Positions 54,641 through 64,000 are shown, numbered from the stretch's first letter. The stretch is DNA of 64,000 bases from Rathayibacter iranicus NCPPB 2253 = VKM Ac-1602 (GCF_003149025.1 NZ_QGDV01000004.1:206860-270859), one strand, 5' to 3'. A program made the numbers and translations. The notes: a model not told the origin generated them from the letters alone.

Positions 54641-56520
54641 GATCTCGTCTCCTGGTGGGTCGTGGTCGCGAGACGCGAGCCGACGCGCTCGCTCCCGACA
54701 GGACGAGTCAGTTCGTCCTCCTCGAGGCTCGAGATGATGAAGCGGTAGTGCTGGTTACTGCCCAGCAGCTCGCTGTGGGTGCCCACCGCGGTGACGCGCC
54801 CCTCCTCGAGCAGCGCGACGCGATCGGCGAGCGCCACCGTCGAGGGGCGGTGAGCGACGATGATCGCAGTCGTGTCGCCGAGGACGCGGCGCAATCCCGC
54901 CTCGACCCGCGCCTCCGTGTCGACGTCGAGCGCCGAGAGCGGATCGTCGAGCACCAGCACCGACGGCCGTGCGGCGACGGCGCGGGCGAGCGCGAGCCGC
55001 TGTCGCTGTCCGCCGGAGAGGCTCATCCCCTCCTCCCCCACCGTCGTGTCGAGACCGTCGGGGAGCCCGTGCACGAAGTCGGCCTGCGCGATGTCGAGAG
55101 CTTCGAGCAGCTCCTCCTCGCTCGCACCGGGGTTACCCAGGAGGACGTTCTCGCGGACCGACGTCGAGAAGAGCGTCGCGTCCTCGAAGGCCATGCCGAT
55201 GTGCGTGCGCAACTCGTCGCGGCGAAGGCGGCGCACGTCCACACCGTCGAGTTCGATCGCCCCGCCCGTCACGTCGTACAGGCGCGGGAGCAGCGCGGTG
55301 AGCGTGGTCTTGCCGGAGCCGGTGATGCCGACCAGTGCCATCGTCTCGCCCGGCTCGACCTCGAGGTCGATGCCGTTCAGCAGGTCCGGGTACCGTTCCG
55401 GCGCGTCCTGGTAGCGGAAGTGCACGTCGCGGAACCGCACCCGGCCGCGCGGCTCAGCAATGGTCTCGGGCTCCTCCGGATCGGTGATGGTGTTGCGGCT
55501 GTCCATCACCTCGAAGTAGCGATCCACCGCAGTCCGCGCGTCGAAGGTCATCGAGAGGAGGAATCCGATCGACTCGACGGGCCAGCGCAGAACCGTCGCG
55601 GTGGCGAAGAAGGCGAAGAGTTCGCCCACGCTGAGCTGCCCGTCGGCGGCGAGCCAGACTCCGCCCAGAAGGCAGAGCGCGAAGGCAATGTCGGGCACCA
55701 GGAGCAGCACGAGCCAGATTCCCGCGATGGCCTTCGCCTTGTCGAGCTCGGTGCCGCGCAGCTTTTCGGCCTGACCGGCGAAGTTCTCCAGCGCGTGCTG
55801 GTGGCGGCCAAACGCCTTCAGCACGCGGATGCCGTGCACCGACTGCTCGACAGTGGTTGCGAGGTCGCCTGCCTGGTCTTGGCTCCGCCGAGCGATGCTG
55901 GAGTAGCGCTTCTCAAACGCGAAGCCATAGATCCAGACAGGGATCGAGCAGACGACGAAGAGGACACCGAGGATCGGGTTCCAGTAGACCAGGACACCGA
56001 AGCCGACGACGATCGTCAGCGCGTTCACCACCAGCAGCACGAAGCCGAAGGCGATCCAGCGCCGGATCAGGCTGAGATCGCTCATCGCTCGCGAGAGTAG
56101 CTGTCCGCTCTGCCAGCGATCGTGGAAGGACACGGGAAGGTCCTGGAGCTGGCGGTAGAGCGCCGAGCGCATGCGGGCCTCGATGCGGGTGCTGGGGGTG
56201 AGGACCATCCGCCGCCGCAGCGCGATGGCGCCGGCCTCGAGAATCCCGAGCCCCAGGATGAGAGCGACCGGGGCGATCAGCGGACCGAGATCACCCGAGC
56301 CAGCCGCCGTCGCTCCGTCGCCGAGCGGCCCGTCGACGAGCTGCTGTAGGACGAGCGGAATCGCGAGCGAGACCAGGCTCGCCACCAGGGCGACCCCGAT
56401 GCCGCCGATCAGGCGCGGAAAGGCGTCGTCGACGAACGGGACCAGACGCAAAAGGGTCCGCAGCGTGCTCAGGCGAGACGGCGTGGGAGCGCCGGAGGAT
56501 GCAGGGGCGGGTAAAGACAC
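54637..56520 (-). CDS. ABC transporter, fused permease/ATPase (exporter half, degenerate site)
   Basis: 627-aa partner. Membrane domain about 40-345 and ATPase with Walker [10 protein letters not shown] at about 395, signature LSGGQRQR about 503 and Walker [13 protein letters not shown], where Asp replaces the catalytic Glu: the hallmark of the non-hydrolysing site in asymmetric heterodimeric exporters. First gene of the pair; ends 4 bp inside the downstream half. The 150 bp upstream (56521-56671) show no feature. Confidence 0.92.
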   Translation of the reverse strand: MSLPAPASSGAPTPSRLSTLRTLLRLVPFVDDAFPRLIGGIGVALVASLVSLAIPLVLQQLVDGPLGDGATAAGSGDLGPLIAPVALILGLGILEAGAIALRRRMVLTPSTRIEARMRSALYRQLQDLPVSFHDRWQSGQLLSRAMSDLSLIRRWIAFGFVLLVVNALTIVVGFGVLVYWNPILGVLFVVCSIPVWIYGFAFEKRYSSIARRSQDQAGDLATTVEQSVHGIRVLKAFGRHQHALENFAGQAEKLRGTELDKAKAIAGIWLVLLLVPDIAFALCLLGGVWLAADGQLSVGELFAFFATATVLRWPVESIGFLLSMTFDARTAVDRYFEVMDSRNTITDPEEPETIAEPRGRVRFRDVHFRYQDAPERYPDLLNGIDLEVEPGETMALVGITGSGKTTLTALLPRLYDVTGGAIELDGVDVRRLRRDELRTHIGMAFEDATLFSTSVRENVLLGNPGASEEELLEALDIAQADFVHGLPDGLDTTVGEEGMSLSGGQRQRLALARAVAARPSVLVLDDPLSALDVDTEARVEAGLRRVLGDTTAIIVAHRPSTVALADRVALLEEGRVTAVGTHSELLGSNQHYRFIISSLEEDELTRPVGSERVGSRLATTTHQETRS

Positions 56521-56671
56521 GGTGCTGTGCTTTCGCGACGAGGTGGGGATCTCCGCCGGAGCAGGAGAGGGGGATGCTGCTCAGTCCGGGAAGGCACGGC
56601 AGCCTTGAAGGCTATACCCGGGCCACCGGCCTCGTCCACCGCACGACGCGGACGACCCACCGTGACCGGCG

Positions 56672-57949
56672 TCAGCGCACGCGCACCGAGAGGCAGGTGA
56701 CGCAGCCCTCCAGCTTCTCGAACTCCGAGATATCGACCGTCAGCACGTGGTAGCCCAGGCTCCGCAGTAGCTCAGCGCTCCGGGGTGCGGAAGCGGCCAT
56801 CAGCAGGGTGTCGGGGTCGAGAACGACGACGTGGGCGCCGGACTCCTCAGGCATCGGCACGAAGGAGGGGAACAGTCGCGGCTCGTCCACCGCTGGCTCC
56901 CAGCCGATGACGGTGCCGTCGGGAAGCGCGGTGACCGCGCTTTTGAGGTGCAGAACCCTCGTGATCGGGACCGCTACCACGGTGAGACCGAGCGGGCGCA
57001 GGAGAGAGCGCAGCTGCGCGACTCCGTCCGCGTTGGTGCGTCCGCCGCGACCGACATAGACCGTCGACCCAACCTTCAGCACGTCGCCCCCGTCGAGCGT
57101 GCCCGGCTCCTCGATGCGGTGCACGGTGAGATCGAGAGCGCGGACCGCCTCCTCCGCACCGGCTGCCTCGCCGCGTCGCGACGTGGCGCCGGAGCGGGCA
57201 AGCACGGCGTGGGTGCCGAAGACGATGACGGCGTCCTCGAGGAACACGGAGTCGGCCATCTCGGGAGCCGGAGCGGCCTCCACACTCTCCCAGCCGGCGC
57301 GCTCGAGGAGGTCGACGTACGCCTCCCACTGCTGCTGCGCCCGCTCCTGGTCGACGGGGACGCGCTCGAGGTGCGTGAGCTCGCCGGCAGAGAGGTCGGC
57401 GGCGGGCGCCCGGACGAGGGCGATGCGACGGGGCGGGGCTTCGGCCGGACGCTCCGGCGTGGCGAAACGCTCCCAGATCCGGCGACCGACGGTGGTCGCC
57501 GAGACGGTGAACGCGAGCAGGAAGACGAGATTGAGTCCGCCGAAAGTGGCGACGATGGTTGGGGCGCTGGCGGCTTGTCCGCTGGCGCTGGCCTGCGCGA
57601 GCGTGCCGAAAACGGCTCCGATTATTCCCGCGACAAGTCCCGCGATGGCCGCCGTCCAGGTGCGACCGAGCGCGCCTGCAACGGCGAGCACGAACACGAC
57701 GACGAGCGCGAGCGCGCTCGAGAGCAGGAAGTAGGCATTGACCTGTGGGATCGATGTGGGCTGTAACTGACTGCCGATGAAGAAGGCGAGCACATTCGCC
57801 CCGTGCGCGATGACCGCGGTGACAACGGCGGCGAGGAGGGCGACGAGAACGTGGCGACCGGTCCCCCGGGTACTGCCCCTCGGCGGAGCGGCGTTGGTCG
57901 TCACGGGCGTGGAGTCGGGCGTGGAGTCGGGCGTCGAATTGGAAGGCAC
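56672..57949 (-). CDS. Membrane-anchored dimethylargininase (amidinotransferase superfamily)
   Basis: 425-aa fusion. Residues about 30-170 form four hydrophobic segments (HVLVALLAAVVTAVIAHGANVL, AYFLLSSALALVVVFVLAVAG, AAIAGLVAGIIGAVFGTL, LNLVFLLAFTVSATTVG). Residues about 172-425 are a DDAH-like guanidine-modifying domain: FLEDAVIVFG, GTLDGGDVLKVG, His in RVLHLKSAVTAL and the catalytic Cys in LEGCVTCLSV at the C-terminus. Soluble DDAH converts methylated arginines to citrulline; the membrane module is unusual. The start after a repeated DSTP stretch is uncertain. Confidence 0.85.
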   Translation of the reverse strand: MPSNSTPDSTPDSTPVTTNAAPPRGSTRGTGRHVLVALLAAVVTAVIAHGANVLAFFIGSQLQPTSIPQVNAYFLLSSALALVVVFVLAVAGALGRTWTAAIAGLVAGIIGAVFGTLAQASASGQAASAPTIVATFGGLNLVFLLAFTVSATTVGRRIWERFATPERPAEAPPRRIALVRAPAADLSAGELTHLERVPVDQERAQQQWEAYVDLLERAGWESVEAAPAPEMADSVFLEDAVIVFGTHAVLARSGATSRRGEAAGAEEAVRALDLTVHRIEEPGTLDGGDVLKVGSTVYVGRGGRTNADGVAQLRSLLRPLGLTVVAVPITRVLHLKSAVTALPDGTVIGWEPAVDEPRLFPSFVPMPEESGAHVVVLDPDTLLMAASAPRSAELLRSLGYHVLTVDISEFEKLEGCVTCLSVRVR

Positions 57950-58050
57950 TCGGCGACCCTACGCGCCCCGGCCTTTGTCGGGGCTGTCCGACTCCTCGCA
58001 GCGCTCTGAGAACCCGCGCGGCCTCGAGCCGGTCCCGCCCCGTCGAGAAC

Positions 58051-58092
58051 CCAAAAGTTGTCGCACTCGGCGTCGAGTGCGACAACTTTTGG
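58051..58092. terminator. Perfect 19-bp stem-loop after purH
   Basis: 58051-58069 (CCAAAAGTTGTCGCACTCG) pairs perfectly with 58074-58092 across a GCGT loop; on the minus strand it ends in a run of T within the stem. It lies 42 bp past the purH stop. The perfection suggests a mobile or conserved intergenic element rather than a random terminator. Confidence 0.75.
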
Positions 58093-58133
58093 ACATTCGC
58101 GGAAGGGTACGCGCGCTCGCGAGGGCACCCCGC

Positions 58134-59735
58134 TCAGTGGAAGAAGTGCCGCTGGCCCGTCGTGTACATCGTGATGCCCGCGCGGGTCGCCGCGTCAACG
58201 ACCTCCGAGTCGCGCACCGAGCCGCCGGGCTGCACGACGGCCCGCACTCCAGCGGCCACAAGCACCTCGAGGCCATCCGCGAAGGGGAAGAACGCGTCGG
58301 AGGCGGCGACGGAGCCGGTCCCGCGGTCGCCTGCACGGGTGACAGCGAGATGGCAGGAGTCGACGCGGTTGACCTGGCCCATCCCGACGCCGACCGAGGC
58401 GCCGCCTTTGGCGAGCAGGATCGCGTTCGACTTGACCGCGCGGCACGCTTTCCACGCGAATTCGAGGTCGAGCATCGTGTCGGCGTCGGCCGGATCGCCC
58501 GCGACGAGCTGCCAGTCAGAGCTGACCTCGCCGGGCCCGCCGACGAAGCGGTCCGGCTCCTGCACAAGAATGCCGCCCGAAATCTGCTTGAACTCGCGCG
58601 CAACCGGGGCGTAGAAATCGGGCAGCTGCAGCAGGCGCAGGTTCTTCTTGGTCTTCAGCACCTCGAGCGCTTCGGGCGCGAACCCGGGCGCAACCAGCAC
58701 CTCGGTAAAAATCTCCTTGACCGTCTCAGCCATCGCGAGGGTGACGGGCCGGTTCGCGGCGATAACTCCTCCGAACGCCGACACCGGGTCACACTCGTGC
58801 GCGCGGCGGTGGGCGGAGGCGATCGGGTCGATGGCCTTGGCGCTCGTGATCGCAATGCCACAGGGGTTCGCGTGCTTGATGATCGCGACCGCGGGGAGCA
58901 CGAAATCGTAGGCGGCGCGAACGGCCGCGTCGGCATCGACGAAATTGTTGTACGACATTTCCTTGCCGTGCAGCTGGGTCGCCTGGGCGATGCCGGCGCC
59001 GTCGGGCGAGACGTAGAGCGCCGCCTTCTGGTGAGAGTTCTCTCCGTAGCGCAGAACCTGCTGGAGAGTGCCGCGGATCTCGACGGACCCCTCGACGCCC
59101 TCGGTTGCCTCCTGCCCGGCGAACCACGACGCGACAGCGGAGTCGTAGGAGGCGGTGTGCGCGAAGGCGCGCGCCGCCAAGGTGCGCCGCGCGGCGCGAG
59201 TCGTGCCGCCGGCGGAGAGGGCGGTGACGACGCCGGAGTAGTCGGCCGGGTCGACGACGATGGCGACGTTCGCGTGGTTCTTGGCGGAGGCACGGACGAG
59301 GGCCGGGCCTCCAATGTCGATGTTCTCGACGACGGTGGCCGCATCGGCGCCAGCGGTCACGGTCTCGCGGAACGGGTACAGGTTCACGACGACCAGCTCG
59401 AACGCCCCGATGTCGAGCTGCTCAAGCTGCTCGCGATGCGAGGCGAGGCGCAGGTCGGCGAGGATGCCCGCGTGCACGGCCGGGTGCAGCGTCTTCACCC
59501 GCCCGTCAAGTGACTCCGGGAACCCGGTGACGGCCGAGACATCGGTGACGTCGTGGCCGGCGCCGCGGAGCGTCGCGGCGGTCGACCCGGTCGAGACGAG
59601 TTCGACGCCGGCCGCGGCGAGTGCCGCTCCAAGCTCGAGCAACCCCTTCTTGTCGCTGACCGAGATCAACGCCCGACGGACGGGGACCACATCGCGGTCG
59701 TCGTAGCTACTGGGATCGTGTGCGGTGATGCTCAT
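58134..59735 (-). CDS. purH: Bifunctional AICAR formyltransferase/IMP cyclohydrolase
   Basis: 533-aa enzyme for the last two steps of IMP synthesis. N-terminal MGS-like IMPCH domain: [45 protein letters not shown]-terminal AICARFT domain: [34 protein letters not shown] (catalytic Lys-His). AICAR/ZMP, its substrate, is the ligand sensed by the ZTP riboswitch on glyA-folD. Overlaps purN by 4 bp. Confidence 0.97.
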   Translation of the reverse strand: MSITAHDPSSYDDRDVVPVRRALISVSDKKGLLELGAALAAAGVELVSTGSTAATLRGAGHDVTDVSAVTGFPESLDGRVKTLHPAVHAGILADLRLASHREQLEQLDIGAFELVVVNLYPFRETVTAGADAATVVENIDIGGPALVRASAKNHANVAIVVDPADYSGVVTALSAGGTTRAARRTLAARAFAHTASYDSAVASWFAGQEATEGVEGSVEIRGTLQQVLRYGENSHQKAALYVSPDGAGIAQATQLHGKEMSYNNFVDADAAVRAAYDFVLPAVAIIKHANPCGIAITSAKAIDPIASAHRRAHECDPVSAFGGVIAANRPVTLAMAETVKEIFTEVLVAPGFAPEALEVLKTKKNLRLLQLPDFYAPVAREFKQISGGILVQEPDRFVGGPGEVSSDWQLVAGDPADADTMLDLEFAWKACRAVKSNAILLAKGGASVGVGMGQVNRVDSCHLAVTRAGDRGTGSVAASDAFFPFADGLEVLVAAGVRAVVQPGGSVRDSEVVDAATRAGITMYTTGQRHFFH

Positions 59736-60325
59736 GCGCGAGCGAACTCCTCGAGGTCGACGGTTCCGTGGGCGATGTCGAGCACCGTCTGCACCAGTAG
59801 GCGGCGCTCGATGGTCTTAATGCGCTCGTGCAGCGCCGCCTCGCTCTCGCCGGGGAGCACGGTGAGGCTCTCCTGAGCGATGATCGGGCCGGTATCAACA
59901 CCGGCGTCAATGACGTGCACGGTGACGCCCGTCTCGGTCGCACCCGCTGCGAGGGCATCGCGGACGGCGTGCGCACCGGGGAAAAGCGGGAGGAGCGCGG
60001 GGTGCGTGTTGATCATTCGCGGGCTGAGCGCGTCGACCACCACGGGCGGCAGGATCCGCATGAAGCCGGCGCAGACCACCAGGTCGGGCTGCCACTCGCG
60101 AATCCGAGTGAGCAGTGCTGCTCCCCACTCGTCGCGCGAGGCGAAGTCGCGCGGCGCCACGGTGAAAGTCGGAACGCCACGCTCGTCGGCGTGACGGAAG
60201 CCCGCGGCGTCGGTGTCACTGCCGACTGCGACGATGCGCGCCGGGAGATCGTCGTCACAGGTTCCGTCCAGCAGGGCGCGGAGGTTCGATCCGCCGCCGG
60301 AGACAAGCACGACCAACTTGAGCAC
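59732..60325 (-). CDS. purN: Phosphoribosylglycinamide formyltransferase
   Basis: 197-aa purine enzyme using 10-formyl-THF. Phosphate loop [15 protein letters not shown], catalytic Asn/His in [23 protein letters not shown] and Asp in [18 protein letters not shown] at 60325. First gene of the purN-purH operon, as in most actinobacteria. Confidence 0.96.
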   Translation of the reverse strand: MLKLVVLVSGGGSNLRALLDGTCDDDLPARIVAVGSDTDAAGFRHADERGVPTFTVAPRDFASRDEWGAALLTRIREWQPDLVVCAGFMRILPPVVVDALSPRMINTHPALLPLFPGAHAVRDALAAGATETGVTVHVIDAGVDTGPIIAQESLTVLPGESEAALHERIKTIERRLLVQTVLDIAHGTVDLEEFARA

Positions 60326-60766
60326 CGCGCAAGTCTAGTTGTATCGCCCAGGATGCCGCTTGGGGTGTCACGACTCGCTGTTGTCGGTGACAAGGGGACG
60401 ACGATCTCCCGGTGGAGAGTGGAGCTGCTGCGGCGTCGACTCTGACGGGGAGGTTGTCCCACGCTCACGCCGCTGGTACGCCTCAGCCCTTCGCGTCGGT
60501 GGCCTTGCGGCATGGAGCGACAAAGTGCGCCAGCCTGCTTGTCGAGCGTAGTAATGTGCGTCTCGTTCGGGTCGACCCCGTACCCCGTATCGCGCGATTT
60601 CGGTGGGTGCCTTCCGCTTACGTGCACCGTCGCCTCGGTTGCCTCGAAGGTCTGTAAGGCGGTAGTTGCCCAGCAATCGTCGCGTCCGCGGTGAGTCTGT
60701 GCGTGATCGCTCTGCGCATTACGGTGCGTGTGCGAGTGTGTTGAAGGCAGTCGAAGGAGTAGGTAT
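60326..60766. other. 441-bp spacer without recognisable gene
   Basis: Short frames on both strands lack ribosome sites and coding character. Mixed composition (AT-richer near 60540-60620) suggests old junction debris at the edge of the accessory block. AAGGAG at about 60754 belongs to the next gene. Confidence 0.5.
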
Positions 60767-62647
60767 ATGGCGAACATGTCGACACAACCCCGATCCAGGC
60801 TTGCGCGGCTGTCCTCGGCAGCCATGCTCTTGGTCGCGCTGTGTATAAGTTTCGTGGCTGTGAATACTGATGCCGCGTACAGCGCCGATGATGCCAGACC
60901 CACGGTCGGGTTGGTGAACGAGGATCTGGCCTCCGAGTTCAATGGTGATGAGTACACGTTTGGCACGTCGTTCGTCGACCGGATCTCGAAGGATTCCGAG
61001 TACAACTGGATCGTGCTTTCCCGCTCGGTCGCTGAGAAGGCGTACTCCGATGGCTCTGTCGATGCGATCCTGTACATCCCTCAGTCGTTCACTCGCGACA
61101 TCCTGACGCTCCAGGACACCACCCCCACGAAAGCGACAGTCGACTACAAGCTCGCACCGCAAGCGGACGAGCGAGCGGATCAGCTACTGGAGAGCAGGAT
61201 CGTCGCAATAGTGAGTGGGTTCAACGAGAGCGTCATCAAGATGTACTACGCCTCCCTAGCGGATAATCTCGCCGAGGCCGACGGGCAAATGCACGGGACC
61301 CTCAGCAACCAGCAAGCACTCATTGCGGCTCTGACCGCAGATGTGCAGAAACCGTTCTCGGGCACGATTCCCAACATCGAGAACTTTGTGTCCAGCGCAA
61401 AAGGTCTTAAAGACGTGAACGCTGCAACCGTAGAAGCTCAGAATACATTCACGAAATCGGTCGCGGACTCGCTCACCTCGAGCAGCGAAGCCCTCTCCGG
61501 GCAGCTGCAGAAGATTGATGAGTACGCGCGCAGGCAGCAAGAGATCGCACAGATCAACGCGACCAACAGCAATAAGGGCATCGCGGATCAGGCCGCGTCT
61601 GATCGGGGCTTCTACGGTTCCCAGTTCGACGCGCTCAGAACCAGCACGCTGTGCAGGCTGGCAGGGCTCGACGCCTCAAATCTCCCCGCGCCCTGCACAC
61701 GCCCGGACGGTACCACTCCGCCACACCTGGACGGCAGGATCGCCGAACTCCAGCACGCGATCGCGCAGTGCACGGCAGATCACACCCTCGCGATAGACAA
61801 CCTCTCTGCCGACCTCGACACGAGAGTCCAGAACCTCAAAGCCGTCGAAACACGCCTCGGCGGCTCAGCCGATCCTGTCGACCCGGCGGATGCCGCCAAC
61901 CCAACGCGCCCGTCGGCTCCGGCCGGTGTGGTTGATCCGGCGATTGTCGCGAGCCTGCAGGCGGAGATCCTCGCGCTCGAGACCACCCGTGACTCGCTCC
62001 GCACCGGCCTCCCTGCCCCGGCCTTCGATTCCGCCCTGACGAATGTGAACACCTGGTACAACGACACGATCGCGAGCCTCAAGGAGGCTTCTCTTACAGA
62101 GAACTCCGTCACCAGTCTCGAGGTACGCGACTGGAGCAGCCACACCCCAGACAGCTCCGGGCTCTACGTCGATAGCAGCGATGAACTCCGCACCGGCATC
62201 ACTGGGCTCGCCAGCCAGACCGAACAGACCGGCAGCCAGATCACGAGCAGCGCAGGAACCGTGCCCGATAACACCAGCCAGTTCGACGCACTCCTGAAGA
62301 ACGCCACGACGACGTTCGACGGCGTCGAGAACGTCTTCACAGGACTCAACAAATTCGTCGCCACAGGCAACACCGGCCTCAAAGAGACCCAGGCCTACTA
62401 CGCGAACTTCGCGAGCGTCCTTGCGAACACGAGAACACCGGGCGTGGACACGAGCAGCATCTACGACTTCTTCGCCGCGCCCATCGACGCGAAGAACATC
62501 ACACCAGACCACACAGCAGCCGCCAGCATGACCAACCCGGTCAGCTGGTTCGACCCGCAATGGGCGGCCGTGTTCGGCGGTGGACTGCTCGCCGGAATCC
62601 TCGCAACCGTACTCAGCGGCGCATTCCGCAAAAGAAAGGAAGTCTGA
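60767..62647 (+). CDS. EsaA-like type VII secretion system accessory protein
   Basis: 626-aa membrane protein. An N-terminal helix (about 17-35) is followed by a domain matching EsaA/YueB from Firmicutes type VIIb systems: RPTVGLVNEDLASEFNGDEY, TFGTSFVDRISKDSEYNW, IVLSRSVAEKAYSDGSVDAI and LYIPQSFTRDILTL. The middle is coiled-coil-like with Cys-containing and Pro-rich inserts; a single helix (about 597-617) and a basic KRKEV end close it, fewer than in full-length EsaA. ATG at 60767 with AAGGAG. No other secretion gene is in the window. Confidence 0.75.
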   Translation: MANMSTQPRSRLARLSSAAMLLVALCISFVAVNTDAAYSADDARPTVGLVNEDLASEFNGDEYTFGTSFVDRISKDSEYNWIVLSRSVAEKAYSDGSVDAILYIPQSFTRDILTLQDTTPTKATVDYKLAPQADERADQLLESRIVAIVSGFNESVIKMYYASLADNLAEADGQMHGTLSNQQALIAALTADVQKPFSGTIPNIENFVSSAKGLKDVNAATVEAQNTFTKSVADSLTSSSEALSGQLQKIDEYARRQQEIAQINATNSNKGIADQAASDRGFYGSQFDALRTSTLCRLAGLDASNLPAPCTRPDGTTPPHLDGRIAELQHAIAQCTADHTLAIDNLSADLDTRVQNLKAVETRLGGSADPVDPADAANPTRPSAPAGVVDPAIVASLQAEILALETTRDSLRTGLPAPAFDSALTNVNTWYNDTIASLKEASLTENSVTSLEVRDWSSHTPDSSGLYVDSSDELRTGITGLASQTEQTGSQITSSAGTVPDNTSQFDALLKNATTTFDGVENVFTGLNKFVATGNTGLKETQAYYANFASVLANTRTPGVDTSSIYDFFAAPIDAKNITPDHTAAASMTNPVSWFDPQWAAVFGGGLLAGILATVLSGAFRKRKEV

Positions 62648-62807
62648 AAGGGGACAACGCGGGACTTTCCAGGCTTGGCTGACCAGGTTGTCCAGTGCTC
62701 GACTGCCATCGAGCATGCCCACGGTCGGATGACCTGCCTCGTCCGGACCCGGTCAAGATCCTTGATCAGGCGATGTGCGAGCGCAAAGGTACACTCCTAG
62801 GGTGTCC
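62648..62807. other. Spacer after the EsaA-like gene
   Basis: Contains a weak GGACAAC/GTTGTCC hairpin (about 62652-62693) that could terminate the EsaA-like transcript, and short sequence resembling transposon ends but no supportable frame. Confidence 0.3.
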
Positions 62808-63365
62808 ATGATCGCGCAAGTTATCACCCGCCTGGATCCCTTGCCCGAGTCGGTCAGGGTGGAACTCGCCTCCAATCTGGTGACATGGCTTGCTGATCAG
62901 CAACTCATCACACCGTCCTTACTTCCGTTAGCCAAGCGCGAAAGCTACGGTCTATCGGACTGGCAACCCGGCCCGCGATGGTCGGACGTAGTCAAAGAAT
63001 CCGACTACGACCTCCAGGGGCGGCTAAACAATGGGGTGGACGTCATCTCGGAAAAGGAAATACAGTCAGCCCACGGGAATTCTACAAATCCTTCCTGTCA
63101 ACGTTGCGACCGCGAGTTTCCGTTGTATGAGCGATTCGAGCTCGTTGAGAAGATCTGGCTTGCCGGCGGCGAGCCGCTGATTGCCTGCGAGGGATGCGGA
63201 TGGGTCGCCCTCTTGGGCGATTGGCCTACCAAGTTCCGGATGGGACTCGTGGGCGCTCCCACCGTGATCTTCAACAACTGGTCACAGCTGCGCCCTAGCT
63301 TCGTCAACGAACTGAAGCAGCACATGGGCGGTGGACGATGCCGCTACTTTGAAATGCGAATTTAA
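62808..63365 (+). CDS. Zinc-ribbon protein of unknown function
   Basis: 185-aa soluble protein with two CxxC knuckles (Cys97/Cys100 in SCQRCDREF and Cys127/Cys130 in ACEGCGWVAL), PGPRWSDVV near residue 55, and FNNWSQLRPSFVNELKQHMGGGRCRYFEMRI at the end (shown in part). The spacing recalls, from memory, a family of uncharacterised bacterial proteins with CxxC-N26-CxxC followed by NWPPL..FV, some beside polymorphic toxins. ATG at 62808; GTG at 62802 is equal. Next to an EsaA-like gene, an immunity-type role is conceivable but unproven. Confidence 0.6.
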   Translation: MIAQVITRLDPLPESVRVELASNLVTWLADQQLITPSLLPLAKRESYGLSDWQPGPRWSDVVKESDYDLQGRLNNGVDVISEKEIQSAHGNSTNPSCQRCDREFPLYERFELVEKIWLAGGEPLIACEGCGWVALLGDWPTKFRMGLVGAPTVIFNNWSQLRPSFVNELKQHMGGGRCRYFEMRI

Positions 63366-63458
63366 CCGCTCCGGCGAAAACTTTGCTTCCACGTTTCTGA
63401 TTTCAAGATAAGCCGCTCACTATTGCGGGGGCTGCTAAGGGTTTCGATGACTCGTTCT

Positions 63459-63668
63459 TTATGCCGCGAGTGCGGCGGTTTTCATGGTCTCATACCTGGT
63501 CGGGGTGAGGCGACCCAGTCCGCATTGGCGGCGTCTGAGGTGCTGGACGCCTTCGATCTAGGTGATGATCGCCAGGCGTAGTTCCTGGCGGTTGACCCAA
63601 CGTTGTCGGTCGAGGACGTTCTGCAGCAGAGCGAAGAATGACTCGATCGCGGCATTATCCGCGCATTT
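63459..63668 (-). pseudogene. IS3-family transposase OrfB remnant
   Basis: The minus strand reads ADNAAIESFFALLQNVLDRQRWVNRQELRLAI, then a stop (63558-63560) where relatives have Trp, then IEGVQHLRRRQCGLGRLTPTRYETM (both in part). This is the C-terminal end of an IS3/IS150-type integrase domain, with a nonsense codon and no N-terminal part. Confidence 0.85.
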
Positions 63669-63679
63669 CCGGAGCGCCC

Positions 63680-63850
63680 TCAGCTCAAGAGCGCCCCCGT
63701 CCGAAACCCTAGGCCGCCCAGGCACCCGGTGTATTGCTCGCGTTCACTCCAGAAAACGAAAACAGTCGCCGTGATCGGCCCGTTCCCTGTGATCCGCCTT
63801 GCCAACGACGCGTTGAATGCCTGCCAGAGGCGGTCCAATTGGACCTCCAC
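63680..63850 (-). pseudogene. Short protein-like ORF fragment between insertion-sequence remnants
   Basis: A 56-codon frame from GTG 63850 reads LDRLWQAFNASLARRITGNG and TATVFVFWSEREQYTGCLGG, with coding-like composition but no ribosome site. Probably the tail of a gene broken by insertions. No family recognised. Confidence 0.25.
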
Positions 63851-63911
63851 GGCACAGACGCAGGATGAAGAACGATCCGCTTTACAAGGAGCGCCGGACC
63901 CTGAGGCTTAT

Positions 63912-64000
63912 TCACGCGGCTTGTTTGAGGAAGTGGAGTGCGATGACTGCGGAGATTGTTTGGGTGAAGGTGGGGAAGGGTCGTCGGTAGTCGGTGTGGA
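63912..64000 (-). CDS. Transposase, C-terminal end (IS5-like), runs off the window
   Basis: From the right edge the minus strand reads HTDYRRPFPTFTQTISAVIALHFLKQAA and stops at 63912-63914 (shown in part). The YRRPFPTFxxTI.AV end is typical of IS5-superfamily transposases. Only about 28 residues are in view, so integrity cannot be judged. Confidence 0.6.
   Translation of the reverse strand, partial: HTDYRRPFPTFTQTISAVIALHFLKQAA

Noticed and set aside
60368..60676. A 102-codon minus-strand gene upstream of the EsaA-like gene
   Set aside because: No ribosome site, low-complexity Arg/Ser composition and no recognisable motif.

Overview
The window is high-GC actinobacterial chromosome, most likely from the family Microbacteriaceae. 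Pointers are a mycothiol synthase gene, CarD, SenX3-RegX3, a fused IspDF, a GlnR-type orphan regulator next to mshD, GTG starts with strong GGAGG sites, and an LPxTG-type subtilase. No rRNA genes or CRISPR array were seen. One tRNA gene (Lys-TTT) is present.

Layout. 1-4712: end of a DUF4032 gene, then a leftward carD-ispDF-cysS-rlmB operon. 4713-8251: a lipoprotein gene, a compound inverted/tandem repeat, and the phosphate two-component pair senX3-regX3 divergent from phoU. 8252-10370: patchy region with gene remnants, a GNAT enzyme, a truncated DUF5937 regulator and a small lipoprotein. 10532-15461: gpmA, a methyltransferase, a FUSC transporter, a ygfZ/nitrobindin-like operon and tiny membrane proteins. 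15537-24626: rightward block glnR-mshD, ppk-mutT1, pstSCAB. Sequences resembling actinobacterial PHO boxes (11-bp direct repeats) precede phoU, ppk and pstS, so phosphate sensing, polyphosphate and phosphate uptake look like one regulon. 24637-27341: rskA-sigK operon and a conserved unknown gene.

27473-31699 is accessory DNA. A tRNA-Lys gene has its 29-bp 3' end repeated at 29184-29212. Between the copies lie a RelA/SpoT-like synthetase, a 74-aa partner and an integrase remnant: a miniature integrative element whose cargo may be a toxin-antitoxin or defence pair. Beyond it are a uracil-DNA-glycosylase-like gene and an AT-richer cassette of two secreted proteins, one resembling aerolysin/ETX-type pore formers.

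31877-41580: DUF3072, DUF445, a galactose set (galM-like, DeoR regulator, galT, galK), an alcohol dehydrogenase, and glyA-folD behind a ZTP riboswitch. 41689-45234: a sigma factor fused to an anti-sigma-like zinc finger, a membrane helix and a long Pro/Ala repeat; purU; a YrdB-like protein. 45253-50425: a cell-wall-anchored subtilase, an hsp20 gene with a HAIR-like operator, an LLM flavoenzyme. 50441-60325: icd, GNAT, an alkyltransferase-like gene, two opposed 19-bp repeat arrays, a heterodimeric ABC exporter, a membrane-fused dimethylargininase, purH-purN. 60326-64000: a second accessory edge with an EsaA-like (type VII secretion) protein, a zinc-ribbon protein and broken insertion sequences.
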